Shown here in pieces: positions 13,553 to 13,991 of a stretch of DNA of 13,991 nt. The DNA lies in assembly GCA_038223055.1 (NCBI GenBank), contig JBBRHF010000119.1:1-13991 (forward strand), written 5' to 3'. A program made the translations under genes and the position numbers. The stretch comes from JBBRHF01 sp038223055 (lineage in GTDB: Bacteria; Actinomycetota; Actinomycetes; JACCUZ01). How positions within the stretch are numbered: position 1 is the first letter of the stretch; every line of letters begins with the position of its first letter. Below the pieces are notes generated by a model, which ran no database searches, was not told where the DNA came from, and worked only from the letters and a program-made list of their open reading frames with translations.

Positions 13553-13991
13553 TCAGCCGACGGCCGACTGCAGCGCCTGCACCCGGTCGACGCGCTCCCA
13601 GGTGAAGTCGGACAGCTCGCGGCCGAAGTGGCCGTAGGCCGCCGTCTGCGCGTAGATCGGCCGCAGCAGGTCGAGGTCGCGGATGATCGCGGCGGGGCGC
13701 AGGTCGAAGACCTCGCTGACCGCCGCCTGGATCCGGTCGACCGGGACGATCTCGGTCCCGAACGTCTCGACGAACAACCCGACCGGCTGGGCCTTGCCGA
13801 TCGCGTAGGCCACCTGCACCTCGGCGCGTCGGGCGAGTCCGGCCGCGACGATGTTCTTGGCCACCCAGCGCAGCGCGTACGCCGCGGACCGGTCGACCTT
13901 GGAGGGGTCCTTTCCGGAGAAGGCGCCGCCGCCTTGACGAGCCATGCCGCCGTAGGTGTCGACGATGATCTTGCGCCCCGTCAGGCCGGCG
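13553..13991 (-). CDS. metK: S-adenosylmethionine synthetase, C-terminal part (5' end outside window)
   Basis: MetK makes S-adenosylmethionine from methionine and ATP. The frame is open to the right edge; the first complete codon begins at 13990. The visible 146 residues start AGLTGRKIIVDTYGGMARQG and contain the glycine-rich GGGAFSGKDPSKVDRSAAYA loop and the C-terminal FGRELSDFTWERVD segment, ending at TGA 13553-13555. The methionine at 13945 is internal. Most bacterial MetK proteins have His in GGMARHGGG where this one has Gln; that is a conservative change next to the active-site loop. The product supplies the methyl donor used by RsmB further down the cluster. Confidence 0.96.
   Translation of the reverse strand, partial: AGLTGRKIIVDTYGGMARQGGGAFSGKDPSKVDRSAAYALRWVAKNIVAAGLARRAEVQVAYAIGKAQPVGLFVETFGTEIVPVDRIQAAVSEVFDLRPAAIIRDLDLLRPIYAQTAAYGHFGRELSDFTWERVDRVQALQSAVG

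Overview
The window is about 70% GC with strong third-position G/C bias, frequent GTG starts and overlapping stop/start pairs. Its gene content (long-form HisG followed by a PH-domain protein, Mycobacterium-like HisE, PriA without helicase motifs) points to an actinomycete chromosome. I cannot name the genus from sequence alone. Nearly all intact genes lie on the minus strand and read from right to left; only the truncated MFS transporter at the left edge is on the plus strand.

Right half (13991 to 6907, minus strand): a housekeeping cluster of metK (3' end only), priA, def, fmt, rsmB, rpe and a PnuC-family transporter. fmt/rsmB share a GTGA stop/start overlap and rpe/pnuC share ATGA, so these pairs are probably translationally coupled. 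The cluster combines methyl-donor supply, replication restart, initiator Met-tRNA formylation and N-formyl removal, 16S rRNA methylation and the pentose phosphate pathway. The PnuC homologue sits where related actinomycetes commonly carry riboflavin biosynthesis genes. It has Asp at a position where I expect Asn in nicotinamide riboside transporters, so a RibM/PnuX-type riboflavin transporter is a reasonable alternative.

Middle (6728 to 2088, minus strand): a NarL/LuxR-type response regulator and its HisKA_3 sensor kinase, 2 bp apart, with an interrupted palindrome upstream. Next come a small membrane-anchored protein of unknown function, hisE and hisG (the first two steps of histidine biosynthesis) and a two-TM PH-like protein.

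Left part (2101 to 680, minus strand): a decayed remnant of a molybdenum-hydroxylase maturation locus. An XdhC/CoxI-family pseudogene has lost its 5' end, about 70-80 internal codons and its reading frame at several places. A MobA-like nucleotidyltransferase fragment follows. A perfect 20-bp inverted repeat lies between this remnant and the convergent MFS gene (CynX/NimT-like), whose central loop contains a five-fold GQRDL repeat.

The most unusual property of the window is the number of short tandem duplications, with units of 7, 9, 12, 14, 15, 17, 18 and 21 bp. They occur in pseudogenes, in spacers and, in frame, inside two apparently intact proteins (the MFS transporter and Fmt). I see no CRISPR array, prophage, IS element, tRNA or rRNA, and no clear candidate for a new defence or biosynthetic system.
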